A stretch of DNA of 64,000 nt from Streptomyces sp. WAC 01529 (lineage in GTDB: Bacteria > Actinomycetota > Actinomycetes > Streptomycetales > Streptomycetaceae). The notes under the pieces were generated by a model. That model made no database searches, had not been told where the DNA came from, and saw only the letters and a program-made list of their open reading frames with translations. The stretch covers positions 7,963,001-8,027,000 of the forward strand of contig NZ_CP029617.1 of assembly GCF_003945545.1 (NCBI RefSeq), read 5' to 3'. The number at the start of each line of letters is the position of its first letter. Within the stretch, counting starts at the first letter, position 1. The position numbers and the translations under genes are program-made. Shown one piece after another: positions 8,801-18,460 of this stretch.

Positions 8801-10473
8801 GCTCCCGCCGCCACCGTCTTCGCCCAGCGGTAGTCCGCCTTGCCGCTCGGTGAGCGCTGGATGTGGTCGGTGAAGACCACCGCGCGCGGAATCTTGTACC
8901 CGGCGAGCAGCGCGCGGCAGTGGGTCTGGACTGCCTCCAGGTCCAACGCGGGCGCTCCGGGGCGCAGTTGGATGACGGCGGCGACCCTGGAGCCCCAGCG
9001 CGCGTCGGGCACTCCGGCGACCAGCGCGTCGTACACGTCCGGATGTGACTTCAGGGCCTGCTCGACCTCCTCCGGGTACACCTTCTCGCCACCGGTGTTG
9101 ATGCACTGCGAGCCACGTCCGAGGACGGTGACGATGCCGTCCTCGTCGACCGTCGCCATGTCGCCGAGCAGCACCCAGCGTTCGTCGTCCTTCTGGAAGA
9201 AGGTCTCGGCGGTCTTCACCGGGTCGTTGTAGTAGCCGAGCGGGACATGCCCGCGCTGGGCGAGGCGGCCCGGCTCGCCCACCGCGACCGGCTCGTGGGT
9301 GGCCGGATCCACCACGCGCGTACGCTCGTTGACCTCCAGGCGGAAGCCCTTCCGGGGCCCCGAGTCATCCGTGGCCTTCCCGTTGGAACCGGACTCGGAG
9401 GAGCCGAAGTTGTTCAGGAGCAGCACATGCGGCACCAGCTCCTGGAACTGGGCCCGCACCGTCTCCGACATGATCGCCCCGGACGAGGAGACGCTGAACA
9501 GCGACGACAGATCGGTGCCCTTGAGCGGGCCGCGCAAGGCGTCGATGAGCGGCCTGAGCATCGCGTCGCCCACCAGGGACACGCTCGACACCTTCTCCCG
9601 CTCGATGGTGCGGAGCACCTCTTCGGGGACGTATTTGCGGTGCAGGGCCACCCGCTGGCCGTAGTGGAAGGCGATGAACGACGTCAGCGTCGACGTGCCG
9701 TGCATCAGCGGGGGAGCGGGGAAGAAGGTGAGGCCGGGCCCGCCCGCCGCGACCCGCTCGGCCAGCTCCTCGGGCCGCTTCACCGGCTCGCCCGCCGGTT
9801 CGCCCCCGAAGAGCCCCGCGAAGAACAGGTCCTCCTGGCGCCACATGACGCCCTTGGGCATGCCGGTCGTGCCGCCCGTGTAGATGATGAACAGGTCGTC
9901 CGGCGAGCGCGGCCCGAAGCCCCGGTCCGGGGAGCCCGCGGCCTCCGCGTCGGTGAACGCCACGATGTCGAGGGCGTCCACGGTGTCCGTCACGTCGGCG
10001 GCGTCCGTGGCGTCGGCGGTGTCGGTGGAGGCCGACGGGGCGGCGGGGGAGGGCGGCTCGCCCACCCGTATCAGGTGCCGCAGCTTCTCCGTGCGCGGCA
10101 GCGCCGCCGCGACCCGCCCGGTGAACTCGGCGTCGAAGACGAGCGCCGCGAGATCCGCGTCGCGGTAGAGGTAGACCAACTCATCTTCCACGTAACGGTA
10201 GTTGACGTTGACCGGTACGAGCCGTGCCTTGAGGCAGGCCAGGACGGTCTGAAGGTACTCGACGCCGTTGTACAGATGCAGGCCCAGGTGCTCGCCGGGC
10301 TTCAGGCCGCTGTCGATCAGGTGGTGAGCGAGGCGGTTGGCCGCCGCGTCCAGCTCGGCGTAGGTCAGCCGGCGCTCGGCGCCCGTGCCGGGGTGGTCGA
10401 TGTAGACGAGTGCCTCGCGGCCGGGAACCACGTCGACGACCGACTCGAACAGGTCGGCAAGGTTGTACTCCAC
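8797..10473 (-). CDS. Acyl-CoA synthetase (FadD-like)
   Basis: This 558-aa ANL ligase has IIYTGGTTGMPKGVMWRQ near residue 195, NNFGSSESGSNG near 355, WVLLGDMATVDEDG near 430 and the C-terminal lysine in SPSGKADYRWAK. GTG 10473 is preceded by AGGAGGAG. The TGGTTGMPKGVMW form and the GGEKVYPEEVEQAL segment recall actinobacterial steroid or long-chain FadD enzymes. Residues about 140-178 are an Ala/Asp/Thr/Ser-rich insertion with a degenerate repeat (TDTADATDAADVTDTVDA), probably a flexible loop. It is divergent from the crotonase gene, which suggests a shared pathway. Confidence 0.88.
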   Translation of the reverse strand: MEYNLADLFESVVDVVPGREALVYIDHPGTGAERRLTYAELDAAANRLAHHLIDSGLKPGEHLGLHLYNGVEYLQTVLACLKARLVPVNVNYRYVEDELVYLYRDADLAALVFDAEFTGRVAAALPRTEKLRHLIRVGEPPSPAAPSASTDTADATDAADVTDTVDALDIVAFTDAEAAGSPDRGFGPRSPDDLFIIYTGGTTGMPKGVMWRQEDLFFAGLFGGEPAGEPVKRPEELAERVAAGGPGLTFFPAPPLMHGTSTLTSFIAFHYGQRVALHRKYVPEEVLRTIEREKVSSVSLVGDAMLRPLIDALRGPLKGTDLSSLFSVSSSGAIMSETVRAQFQELVPHVLLLNNFGSSESGSNGKATDDSGPRKGFRLEVNERTRVVDPATHEPVAVGEPGRLAQRGHVPLGYYNDPVKTAETFFQKDDERWVLLGDMATVDEDGIVTVLGRGSQCINTGGEKVYPEEVEQALKSHPDVYDALVAGVPDARWGSRVAAVIQLRPGAPALDLEAVQTHCRALLAGYKIPRAVVFTDHIQRSPSGKADYRWAKTVAAGA

Positions 10474-10583
10474 CGCTCTCCTCCTGACCCCGAACGTCCC
10501 CTGCGACGCTTCGTCCGACGTCCGGCCTGGCGGTCATCAGAGCAGAGGCGCCCACAACTGGGAAGGGGCCCCGCGCAACAAAA

Positions 10584-10598
10584 CTGACTATGTGTCAG
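10584..10598. promoter_or_regulatory. Inverted repeat between fadD-like and crotonase genes
   Basis: CTGAC-TATGT-GTCAG is a 5-bp inverted repeat in an unusually AT-rich patch between the divergent ligase and enoyl-CoA hydratase genes. Position and symmetry suggest a TetR-type operator or overlapping promoter elements. The motif is short and unproven. Confidence 0.35.
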
Positions 10599-10695
10599 AA
10601 AACTATTGAACTGGCTCCCCGGCTACTGCAACCTGTTCCAGGTCCGGAGGCGACAGGCCGGCCTTCGGTGGCCGTCGATGGAGGGAGCACGGCAC

Positions 10696-11496
10696 ATGGG
10701 TGGGACGGAACACCTCTCCGTGCGGCGCGAAGGCGCCACACTGATCCTCACGCTGAACAGGCCCGAAGCGAAGAACGCCCTCTCGCTGTCGATGCTCGTG
10801 GGCCTCTATGACGGGTGGGTGGCCGCCGACGAGGACGACGCGGTCCGCTCGATCGTGCTGACCGGCGCGGGCGGCGCGTTCTGCGCGGGCATGGACCTCA
10901 AGGCCCTCGCGGGCAAGGGGATGGAGGGCGAGCGGTACCGGGACCGGATGAAGGCCGACCCCGATCTGCACTGGAAGGCGATGCTGCGCCACCACCGGCC
11001 CCGCAAACCGGTCATCGCCGCCGTCGAGGGGTACTGCGTGGCCGGCGGCACGGAGATCTTGCAGGGCACGGACATTCGCGTGGCGGGGGAGTCGGCGACC
11101 TTCGGGCTCTTCGAGGTGCGGCGCGGGCTCTTCCCCATCGGGGGCTCGACCGTGCGGCTCCCTCGCCAGATCCCTCGTACGCACGCCCTGGAGATGCTGC
11201 TCACCGGGCGGCCCTACTCGGCGGCCGAGGCGGCGGCGATCGGCCTTGTCGGGCATGTCGTGCCGGACGGCTCGGCGCTGGAGAAGGCGCTGGTGATCGC
11301 CGAGCAGATCAATGGGTGCGGGCCGCTCGCCGTGGAGGCGGTCAAAGCGTCCGTCTATGAGACCGCTGAGATGAGTGAGGCGGAGGGGCTCGTGGCGGAG
11401 CTGGAGAGAGGGTGGCCCGTCTTTGACACCGCCGACGCGGGGGAGGGCTCCAGAGCCTTTGCGGAGAAGCGGGTGCCGGTGTTTCGGCGGGCGTAG
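10696..11496 (+). CDS. Enoyl-CoA hydratase/isomerase (crotonase family)
   Basis: The 266-aa crotonase-fold protein has LNRPEAKNALSLSML, the oxyanion-hole segments AFCAGMDLKAL (near residue 60) and VAGGTEILQGTDIRVAGE (near 112), then FGLFEVRRGLFPIGGSTVRLPR. Only one of the two canonical hydratase Glu positions is clearly kept, so hydratase versus isomerase is open. ATG 10696 has GGAGGG 12 bases before it. The following operon for DUF35 and thiolase proteins makes a beta-oxidation or side-chain degradation role likely. Confidence 0.85.
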   Translation: MGGTEHLSVRREGATLILTLNRPEAKNALSLSMLVGLYDGWVAADEDDAVRSIVLTGAGGAFCAGMDLKALAGKGMEGERYRDRMKADPDLHWKAMLRHHRPRKPVIAAVEGYCVAGGTEILQGTDIRVAGESATFGLFEVRRGLFPIGGSTVRLPRQIPRTHALEMLLTGRPYSAAEAAAIGLVGHVVPDGSALEKALVIAEQINGCGPLAVEAVKASVYETAEMSEAEGLVAELERGWPVFDTADAGEGSRAFAEKRVPVFRRA

Positions 11497-11506
11497 GTCT
11501 TTGTCG

Positions 11507-11632
11507 GCTGCGGGTGTGTTGTGGCTGGTCGCGCAGTTCCCCGCGCCCCTGACGGGGCTTACCGCCGGTCGGTTGTTCGCTGCGGGTGCGTCGTGGCTGG
11601 TCGCGCCGTTCCTCGCGCCCCTGACGGGGCTT
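11507..11632. repeat. Two tandem copies of a Streptomyces intergenic repeat, terminator-like
   Basis: Two copies of about 54 bp lie at 11507-11560 and 11579-11632, with a period of 72 bp. They share GCTGCGGGTG, GTGGCTGGTCGCGC and CGCGCCCCTGACGGGGCTT. Each carries a GCCCC-TGAC-GGGGC hairpin followed by TT, so each could end transcription of the upstream crotonase gene. I recognise the GTGGCTGGTCGCGCAGTTCC core as a common dispersed element of Streptomyces intergenic regions. Confidence 0.7.
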
Positions 11633-11690
11633 CCCTCTCCCTGAACCCTGACGGGCGCCTCTCGTGTCCCGAGTGAAATGGAGTCTGTCC

Positions 11691-12653
11691 ATGGCATCCG
11701 CTCCCTCGTCCGGCGTGCTTCGTGCTCCTCTTGTCGTCGAGTTTCCGTTCACCCGGTCCCTCGGGCCCGTGCAGAGCGCCTTTCTCACCGGGCTGCGCGA
11801 ACGCGTCGTCCTCGGGGTCAAGGCCCGGGACGGGCGCACGCTCGTACCGCCCGTCGAGTACGACCCCGTGACCGCCGAGGAGATACGTGACCTCGTCGAG
11901 GTCGCCGCCACCGGCACCGTCACCACCTGGGCCTGGAACCACGAGCCCCGTCGCGGCCAGCCCCTCGCCACTCCCTTCGCCTGGGTCCTGGTGAAGCTCG
12001 ACGGCGCCGACACCGGCCTGCTCCACGCCCTCGACGCCCCCGGCCCGGACGCCGTACGCACCGGCATGCGCGTCCGTGTCCGCTGGGCCGCCGAACGCGT
12101 CGGCGCCATCACGGACATCGCCTGCTTCGAGCCGTACGAGGGGGAGCGCGGCGCCCGCCAAGGCGCCCCGCACAGCGGGGAGTTCGCGGAACCCGTCACC
12201 GGGATCGTTGCACCCGCTCGGCTCGACTACACCTACTCGCCCGGCCGCGCCCAGACCGCCTACATCAACGCCCTCTCCGCACAGAAGACCGTTGGCGAAC
12301 GCTGCCCCTCCTGCCGCAAGGTGTACGTCCCGCCCCGGGGCGCCTGCCCGACCTGCGGAGTCGCCACGGCCGAGCGGGTCGAGGTCGGGCCGCGCGGGAC
12401 CGTCACCACGTACTGCATCGTCAACATCAAGGCGAAGAACCTCGACATCGAAGTCCCCTACGTCTACGCCCACATCGCCCTCGACGGCGCCGACCTCGCC
12501 CTGCACGCCCGCATCGCCGGGATCCCCTACGACGAGGTGCGGATGGGCCTGCGCGTCGAACCCGTGTGGACCGAGGGCGGCCGCTTCCCCGACCACTACC
12601 GGCCCACCGGCGAGCCCGACGCCGACTACGACACGTACAAGGAGCTGATCTAG
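11691..12653 (+). CDS. DUF35 OB-fold protein (acyl-CoA-binding partner of thiolases)
   Basis: The 320-aa protein contains two OB-fold halves. The N-terminal one lacks a zinc finger. The C-terminal half starts with a rubredoxin-like zinc ribbon CPSCRKVYVPPRGACPTCG (about residues 204-222), then RGTVTTYCIVN and DLEVPYVYAHIALDGADLAL-type strands typical of DUF35. ATG 11691 has GGAG nine bases upstream. Proteins of this family bind acyl-CoA chains and partner SCP2-type thiolases or aldolases, as in ChsH2-DUF35 with Ltp2. Its stop directly abuts the ATG of the first thiolase. Confidence 0.82.
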   Translation: MASAPSSGVLRAPLVVEFPFTRSLGPVQSAFLTGLRERVVLGVKARDGRTLVPPVEYDPVTAEEIRDLVEVAATGTVTTWAWNHEPRRGQPLATPFAWVLVKLDGADTGLLHALDAPGPDAVRTGMRVRVRWAAERVGAITDIACFEPYEGERGARQGAPHSGEFAEPVTGIVAPARLDYTYSPGRAQTAYINALSAQKTVGERCPSCRKVYVPPRGACPTCGVATAERVEVGPRGTVTTYCIVNIKAKNLDIEVPYVYAHIALDGADLALHARIAGIPYDEVRMGLRVEPVWTEGGRFPDHYRPTGEPDADYDTYKELI

Positions 12654-13729
12654 ATGGCGCCCCGCAAGCCGTCCGTGATGCGGCCCGCCCGCGACGTCGC
12701 CGTCGTCGCCTTCGGGCAGACCGACCACCTGCGCTCCACCGACGAGCTGTCCGAGGTCGAGATGCTCATGCCGGTGCTGCACCAGGTCCTCGCCGCCACC
12801 GGCCTGAGGACCAGCGACATCGGCTTCACCTGCTCCGGCTCCTGCGACTACCTCGCGGGCCGCGCCTTCTCCTTCACGATGGCGCTCGACGGCGTCGGCG
12901 CCTGGCCGCCGATCTCCGAGTCGCACGTCGAGATGGACGGCGCCTGGGCGCTGTACGAGGCGTGGACCGCGTTGCAGACCGGCGAGGCCGACACCGCGCT
13001 CGTCTACTCCTACGGCAAGTCCTCGCCCGGCTCCGTACGCGACGTCCTGACCCGCCAGCTCGACCCGTACTACCTCGCCCCGCTGTGGCCCGACTCCGTG
13101 GCGCTCGCCGCGCTCCAGGCGCAGGCGCTCATCGACGCCGGCGAGACCGACGAGCCCGCGCTCGCGGGGGTGGCGCGGCGCAGCCGCGCCGATGCCACCG
13201 CCAACCCCCATGCGCAGCTGAGCGGTTCCGTCGCGCAGGGCGATTACGTCGTACGCCCTTTGCGCACCGGGGACTGCCCGCCGGTCGGTGACGGCGCCGC
13301 CGCCGTGATCCTCGCGGCGGGGGAGCGGGCCCGGGACCTGTGCGAGCGGCCCGCGTGGATCCGGGGCATCGACCACCGCGTCGAGGCGCACGGCCTCGGC
13401 GTGCGCGACCTCACCGACTCGCCGTCCACGCGCCTGGCGGCCGAGCGCGCCGGAGTCTTCGAACGGCCCGTGGACACCGCCGAGTTGCACGCGCCCTTCA
13501 CCTCCCAGGAGGTCGTCCTGCGCAAGGCCCTGAGGCTCGGCGACGACGTCACCGTCAACCCCTCGGGGGGTGCGCTCGCCGCCAACCCCATGATGGCCGC
13601 CGGCCTCATCCGGATCGGTGAGGCCGCCGCCCGCATCCACCGGGGCGCGTCCCACCGCGCCGTCGCGCACGCCACCTCGGGGCCCTGCCTCCAGCAGAAC
13701 CTGGTCGCCCTCCTGGAAGGAGACACCCG

Positions 13730-13733
<4 letters not shown>
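12654..13733 (+). CDS. Thiolase-fold lipid-transfer protein, nucleophile Cys missing
   Basis: This 359-aa thiolase-superfamily protein has an N-terminal AVVAFGQTDHLRS start, the NPSGGALAANPMMAAGLIRIGEA segment and a C-terminal HATSGPCLQQN. Where thiolases have the nucleophile Cys, it reads HVEMDGAWALYEA, so the first catalytic Cys is absent. A Cys remains at the C-terminal position. It begins one base after the DUF35 stop and overlaps the next thiolase by ATGA. I infer a heteromeric complex with that partner, acting on a CoA ester, rather than a classical ketothiolase. Confidence 0.8.
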
Positions 13734-14944
<1,211 letters not shown>

Positions 14945-15050
14945 CGCCACCCGGCACACCGGACGAACCGAGGCCCGACTCCGCGGCCTGTCCGGCGCCC
15001 GGAGCGAAAGCTAGGCTGACGCCGGACGACGCATCGGGAGGAGCACGGAC

Positions 15051-15293
15051 GTGGCCGACAGCACCACTCAGCAGCATCCGCTCGCGGGCTGGGACAAGCC
15101 GGAGCTCGACCTCAGCACCGCCGACTGGCAATCGAGCAGCGAAGGGCGCGGGGACGTGGAGATCGCCTTCGTCGAGGGCTTCGTCGCGATGCGCAACGGC
15201 CGCAGGCCGGAGAGCCCGTCCCTGATCTTCACCCCCGCGGAGTGGGGAGCCTTCGTCCACGGCGCGCGCGAGGGCGAGTTCGACCTGACATAG
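15051..15293 (+). CDS. DUF397 family protein
   Basis: The 80-aa protein starts at GTG 15051 behind GGGAGGAG. Features are DWQSSSEGRGDVEIAFVEGFVAMRNGRRPESPSLIFTPAEWGAFVHGAREGEFD, the usual DUF397 layout (serine-rich start, GxVAxRDS-like strand, Fxxx-EW-xF helix). In Streptomyces these small proteins usually pair with XRE-type regulators of the BldB/WhiJ circuit, but no such partner is adjacent here. Confidence 0.75.
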   Translation: MADSTTQQHPLAGWDKPELDLSTADWQSSSEGRGDVEIAFVEGFVAMRNGRRPESPSLIFTPAEWGAFVHGAREGEFDLT

Positions 15294-15311
15294 CGCCGGG
15301 GCCTGTCCGGC

Positions 15312-15325
15312 GGACTTTCGGCCCT
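15312..15325. promoter_or_regulatory. Possible OsdR/DosR-like box before universal stress gene
   Basis: GGACTTTCGGCCCT lies about 60 bp upstream of the universal stress protein ATG and resembles the GGGAC-N-GGCCC type boxes of the Streptomyces dormancy regulon. The dyad is imperfect. Context (a tandem Usp gene) is the main support. Confidence 0.3.
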
Positions 15326-15383
15326 GCCGACCACGTGACCTTCGACTCTCGCCGCACGGGCCGCGCCGCACGAGGCTGAAGCC

Positions 15384-16307
15384 ATGAGCAGCGAACCGGT
15401 GAGTGGTGGGTGGCCCGGCGGCGGCACCGGGCCCGTGGTCGCGGCCGTGGACGGTTCGGCCGGCAGCGGGCGCGCCCTGGAGTGGGCGCTGACCGCCGCC
15501 CGCCTGCGGGACGCGCCGCTGCGGATCGCGCATGTGCGTACGTACGACATACCGCTCGTCGACGGCCCGTCCGCCCCGGTGCGGATGCGCGCCGACAGTG
15601 ACCCGGTGCTCGATGAGGTCCGCGCCTGCCTCGACGGGCGCGCGGGCCTGCCGCCGCTGGAGTTCGTCTCCGTGGACGGCAGGCCCGGGCGCGAGTTGCC
15701 GAGGCTCGGTGCCCGGGCCCGCCTCCTGGTGCTCGGCTCACGCGGCAGGGGCGGCTTCGCCAGTCTGCTGCTCGGTTCGAACGGCCTCACGTGTGCGCGA
15801 GAGGCGCCCTGCCCCGTGGTGGTCGTGCCGCGCCCCCATGGCGAGGCCGGGGAGGCCGTGCCGGCCGACCGGCCCCGGGTGGTCCTCGGCCTTGCGGTCC
15901 CCGCGCCCGACGAGAACGCCCTCGCGTATGCGTTCGCGGAGGCCGGCCGGCGCGGGGCGCGGCTCCAGGTGATCGCCGCGTACGCGTGGTCCGTGCTGAG
16001 CCTCACCCCGGTCGGCGACTTCGTGCTGAACGCCGTCGCGGACCAGGAGACGGAGAAGGCGTACGGCGAGCTGGCCGCCGCCCAGCTCGCCCCCTACCGG
16101 GAGCGCCACCCCGACGTACCGGTGGACGTGGTCCTCGCCTCGGGTGACGCCGCCGGTCACCTCGTCGACGCCTCGCACGCCGCCGAACTGGTCGTGGTCG
16201 GCCGCCACCGGCGCGGACCGGCGCGCGGACGCGTGCTCGGCTCGGTCACGCACGCGGTGCTCCTGCACTCGGCCTGCCCGGTGGCGGTGGTCCCACCGCC
16301 GACCTGA
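15384..16307 (+). CDS. Universal stress protein, two Usp domains
   Basis: The 307-aa protein has tandem UspA domains (about 17-150 and 165-305). Each ends with an ATP-loop of the G-x2-G-x9-G-S/T type: GSRGRGGFASLLLGSNG in the first and GRHRRGPARGRVLGSVTH in the second. This ATP-binding tandem type is often induced by hypoxia or redox stress in actinobacteria. The protein is cytosolic with no extra domains. Confidence 0.88.
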   Translation: MSSEPVSGGWPGGGTGPVVAAVDGSAGSGRALEWALTAARLRDAPLRIAHVRTYDIPLVDGPSAPVRMRADSDPVLDEVRACLDGRAGLPPLEFVSVDGRPGRELPRLGARARLLVLGSRGRGGFASLLLGSNGLTCAREAPCPVVVVPRPHGEAGEAVPADRPRVVLGLAVPAPDENALAYAFAEAGRRGARLQVIAAYAWSVLSLTPVGDFVLNAVADQETEKAYGELAAAQLAPYRERHPDVPVDVVLASGDAAGHLVDASHAAELVVVGRHRRGPARGRVLGSVTHAVLLHSACPVAVVPPPT

Positions 16308-16323
16308 CAGGATCTGCCCCCCG

Positions 16324-17208
16324 TCAGCCCTCGTGGGGCTTGCTGAACTCCTCGATCAGCACGGGGTACTGCTCCCCGCCGTGCCCGGCGGCGATCGACC
16401 GAGCGGCCATCGCCTTGATCAGCTTCGGCAGCTCGGCGTTGACCCCGAGCGCCTCGCTCTCCTCGATCAGGTGATCCATCGCCCGCGCGTCGGTCTCCAG
16501 GGCCGACACCTCGGCCGGGAAGGAGCCCTTGTCGATCTGCTCGGCGTACCCGGGCAGCCACTCGGCGACGCCCGCCGCGATCTGCCGCGCGAACGGCGCG
16601 TACGTCGCGGCGTCGACACCGGCCGTCCTGAGCATGGCGGTGCCCTGGAGCCAGGCGTTCAGGACGCTCCACATCATGGCGAGGCCCGCCACGTCGTACA
16701 GGGACGCGAGCCCGTGGTCCGCCCCGAGGTAGGAGACGGTGCCGAGCGCTTCGAGCACCGGCTTGTGCGCCTCGAAGTCGGACTCGGGCCCGCTGTGCAG
16801 GATCACCGCGTCGGCGGTGCCGATCACCGGGGGGACGGCCATGATGGCGCCGTCCAGGTAGCGGGCGCCGCGCTGCTCGGCCCAGCGGGCGGTCTCCCGT
16901 GCCTGGGCCGAGTCGCCCGACGTCAGGTTGACCAAGGTGGTGCCGGCCAGGTCGGCGTCGGTCGTGGCGAGCAGTTCGCGCAGGGCGGGGTAGTCGGTGA
17001 CGCAGACGATCGTCAGGGGGCTCGCCTTGAGCGCGTCGCCGAACGTCGGTGCAAGCAGGGCTCCTTCGGCCACCAGTCGGTCGGCCTTGGCGGCCGTGCG
17101 GTTCCATACGGTCGTGGGGTGCCCGGCCTTGAGGAAGGCGCGGGAGAGGGCCTGGCCCATGAGTCCGAGGCCGATAACGGTCACATGTGTGTCGGTGGTG
17201 TTGTTCAT
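16324..17208 (-). CDS. Imine reductase-like NADPH-dependent oxidoreductase
   Basis: The 294-aa protein belongs to the beta-hydroxyacid dehydrogenase superfamily, imine reductase (IRED) clade. The Rossmann loop is GLGLMGQALSRAFLKAGH, followed by VWNRTAAKADRLV; Asn36-Arg37-Thr38 is the NADPH-preferring pattern. LYDVAGLAMMWSVLNAW carries Asp172 at the place of the IRED proton-donor site, and Lys of the 6PGDH family is absent. ATG 17208 gives normal IRED length. The native substrate is unknown; family members reduce cyclic imines. It is divergent from a MerR regulator 50 bp away. Confidence 0.82.
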   Translation of the reverse strand: MNNTTDTHVTVIGLGLMGQALSRAFLKAGHPTTVWNRTAAKADRLVAEGALLAPTFGDALKASPLTIVCVTDYPALRELLATTDADLAGTTLVNLTSGDSAQARETARWAEQRGARYLDGAIMAVPPVIGTADAVILHSGPESDFEAHKPVLEALGTVSYLGADHGLASLYDVAGLAMMWSVLNAWLQGTAMLRTAGVDAATYAPFARQIAAGVAEWLPGYAEQIDKGSFPAEVSALETDARAMDHLIEESEALGVNAELPKLIKAMAARSIAAGHGGEQYPVLIEEFSKPHEG

Positions 17209-17258
17209 GGCAACATCGTCAACGTTGATACCGGTGTGAAGGTCAAGCGGGGGATTCG
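17209..17258. promoter_or_regulatory. MerR-type divergent promoter/operator
   Basis: Read on the minus strand, TTGACC (17246-17241) is followed by TTCACACCGGTATCAACGTT, a dyad around a long 19-20 bp spacer. This is the pattern of MerR-activated promoters. It would drive the imine reductase under control of the MerR gene on the other side. The -10 hexamer is not clear. Confidence 0.5.
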
Positions 17259-17666
17259 ATGCGGATCGGGGAACTGGGGCGCCGGACGGGTGTCCACGCC
17301 CACCAGTTGCGTTACTACGAGGCCCAGGGCCTGCTGGAAGCGGACCGCGGCGCGAACGGCTATCGCGAGTACGACGAGGGTGCCGTGCTGCGGGTGAGGC
17401 AGATCCGGCACCTGCTCGGCGCGGGTCTGTCCTCCGAGGACATCGCCTACCTGCTGCCGTGCGCGGTCGGAGAGGTCCCGGAGCTGCCCGGCTGCCCCGA
17501 CCTGCTGGCCGCGATGCGGTCCCGGCTGCGGCGCATCGACGAGCAGATCGACGGGCTCGCCCGCTCCCGTGCCGCCCTCGCCGAGTACGTGGCAGCGGCC
17601 GAGCGCGTGGGCGGCGAGAGCTACGGACCCTTCGACGGCGCCGACCTGGAGTCCGTCCCCGCCTGA
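17259..17666 (+). CDS. MerR family transcriptional regulator
   Basis: This 135-aa protein begins MRIGELGRRTGVHAHQLRYYEAQGLLEADRGANGYREYDEG, a textbook MerR winged HTH, followed by a coiled-coil dimerisation helix (residues about 85-115). One Cys pair (LPCAVG, PGCPD) lies between them; it could sense redox or metal but is not a known signature. ATG 17259 follows a GGGGG run. It is likely to regulate the divergent imine reductase and itself. Confidence 0.85.
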   Translation: MRIGELGRRTGVHAHQLRYYEAQGLLEADRGANGYREYDEGAVLRVRQIRHLLGAGLSSEDIAYLLPCAVGEVPELPGCPDLLAAMRSRLRRIDEQIDGLARSRAALAEYVAAAERVGGESYGPFDGADLESVPA

Positions 17667-17734
17667 GCGGCCTGGGCGGCGTGCGTGGCCCGGGCGCCCG
17701 GCGCTGAGCGTGGCCGGGTGCGCGCCGCGGCCGC

Positions 17735-18460
17735 TCAGCGCAGGACCACGCAGCCCCTGGCGTCCAGGGCCCGCAGAACGCGGTCGTCGGCACGTACGCC
17801 GTTCCAGCGCAGGTCCAGTTTCTCCAGCGACGGCAACTCCGCGACCCAGCCGGGCAGTTCCGTGAGGTGATTGGCGCGCAGGTCGAGGCGGCGCAGGAGC
17901 GGCAGGCCACGCAGGGCCTCCGGCACGGTCGTGAACGCGTTCTCGCGCAGCTCCAGTTCGCGCAGCCCGCTCAAGGCGCCCACGGACGGGGGCAGTTCCC
18001 GCAGACGGTTGCCGCGCAGCCACAGCTCGCGCAGCGCGGTGAGACAGCCGATCGTCTCCGGCAGCCGGGACAACGCGTTGTGCTGGGCCCGCAGTTCCAC
18101 AAGACCGGCGAGCGAGCCGAGCGTGTCGGGGAGCGCGGTCAGGCGGTTCTCCCCGACGTTCAGATACGCGAGCCGGGTGAGGCGGCCGAGGGACGCGGGC
18201 AGCTCGGTGAGGGCGTTGTCGTGCAGGTAGAGGAAGCGGCTGAGTGACGGCAGGTCGCCGAGTTCCGCCGGGACCGCGCGCAGCTTGTTGTGCCCGAGGT
18301 CGAGGGTGTGCAGCGCCTTGAGCGTGCCGATGCGGGCGGGCAGGTGCGTGAGTGCGTTGTCGGCCAGGAGCAGGGCCTCCGGGCGGGGGTGCCGCCAGAC
18401 CTCGTCCGGTACGTCGGTCAGGCCCGCGCGCCAGTAGTCCAGCACGGATGCGTCGGTCAT
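17735..18460 (-). CDS. Leucine-rich repeat protein
   Basis: The 241-aa protein consists of about nine leucine-rich repeats of 23 residues with the consensus LxxLxxLxLxxNxLxxLPxxLGxL (for example LRELWLRGNRLRELP). No signal peptide or membrane helix is evident, so it is probably cytosolic. Bacterial LRR proteins of this kind are protein-interaction scaffolds of unknown role. The start is ATG 18460 (MTDASVLDYW). The longer upstream frame is C-rich intergenic DNA and is unlikely to be coding. Confidence 0.8.
   Translation of the reverse strand: MTDASVLDYWRAGLTDVPDEVWRHPRPEALLLADNALTHLPARIGTLKALHTLDLGHNKLRAVPAELGDLPSLSRFLYLHDNALTELPASLGRLTRLAYLNVGENRLTALPDTLGSLAGLVELRAQHNALSRLPETIGCLTALRELWLRGNRLRELPPSVGALSGLRELELRENAFTTVPEALRGLPLLRRLDLRANHLTELPGWVAELPSLEKLDLRWNGVRADDRVLRALDARGCVVLR

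Noticed and set aside
11559..13670. 703-codon minus-strand open frame
   Set aside because: Composition (Gly/Val/Arg/Asp low complexity) is that of an antisense shadow of the DUF35 and thiolase genes, which have clear family motifs.
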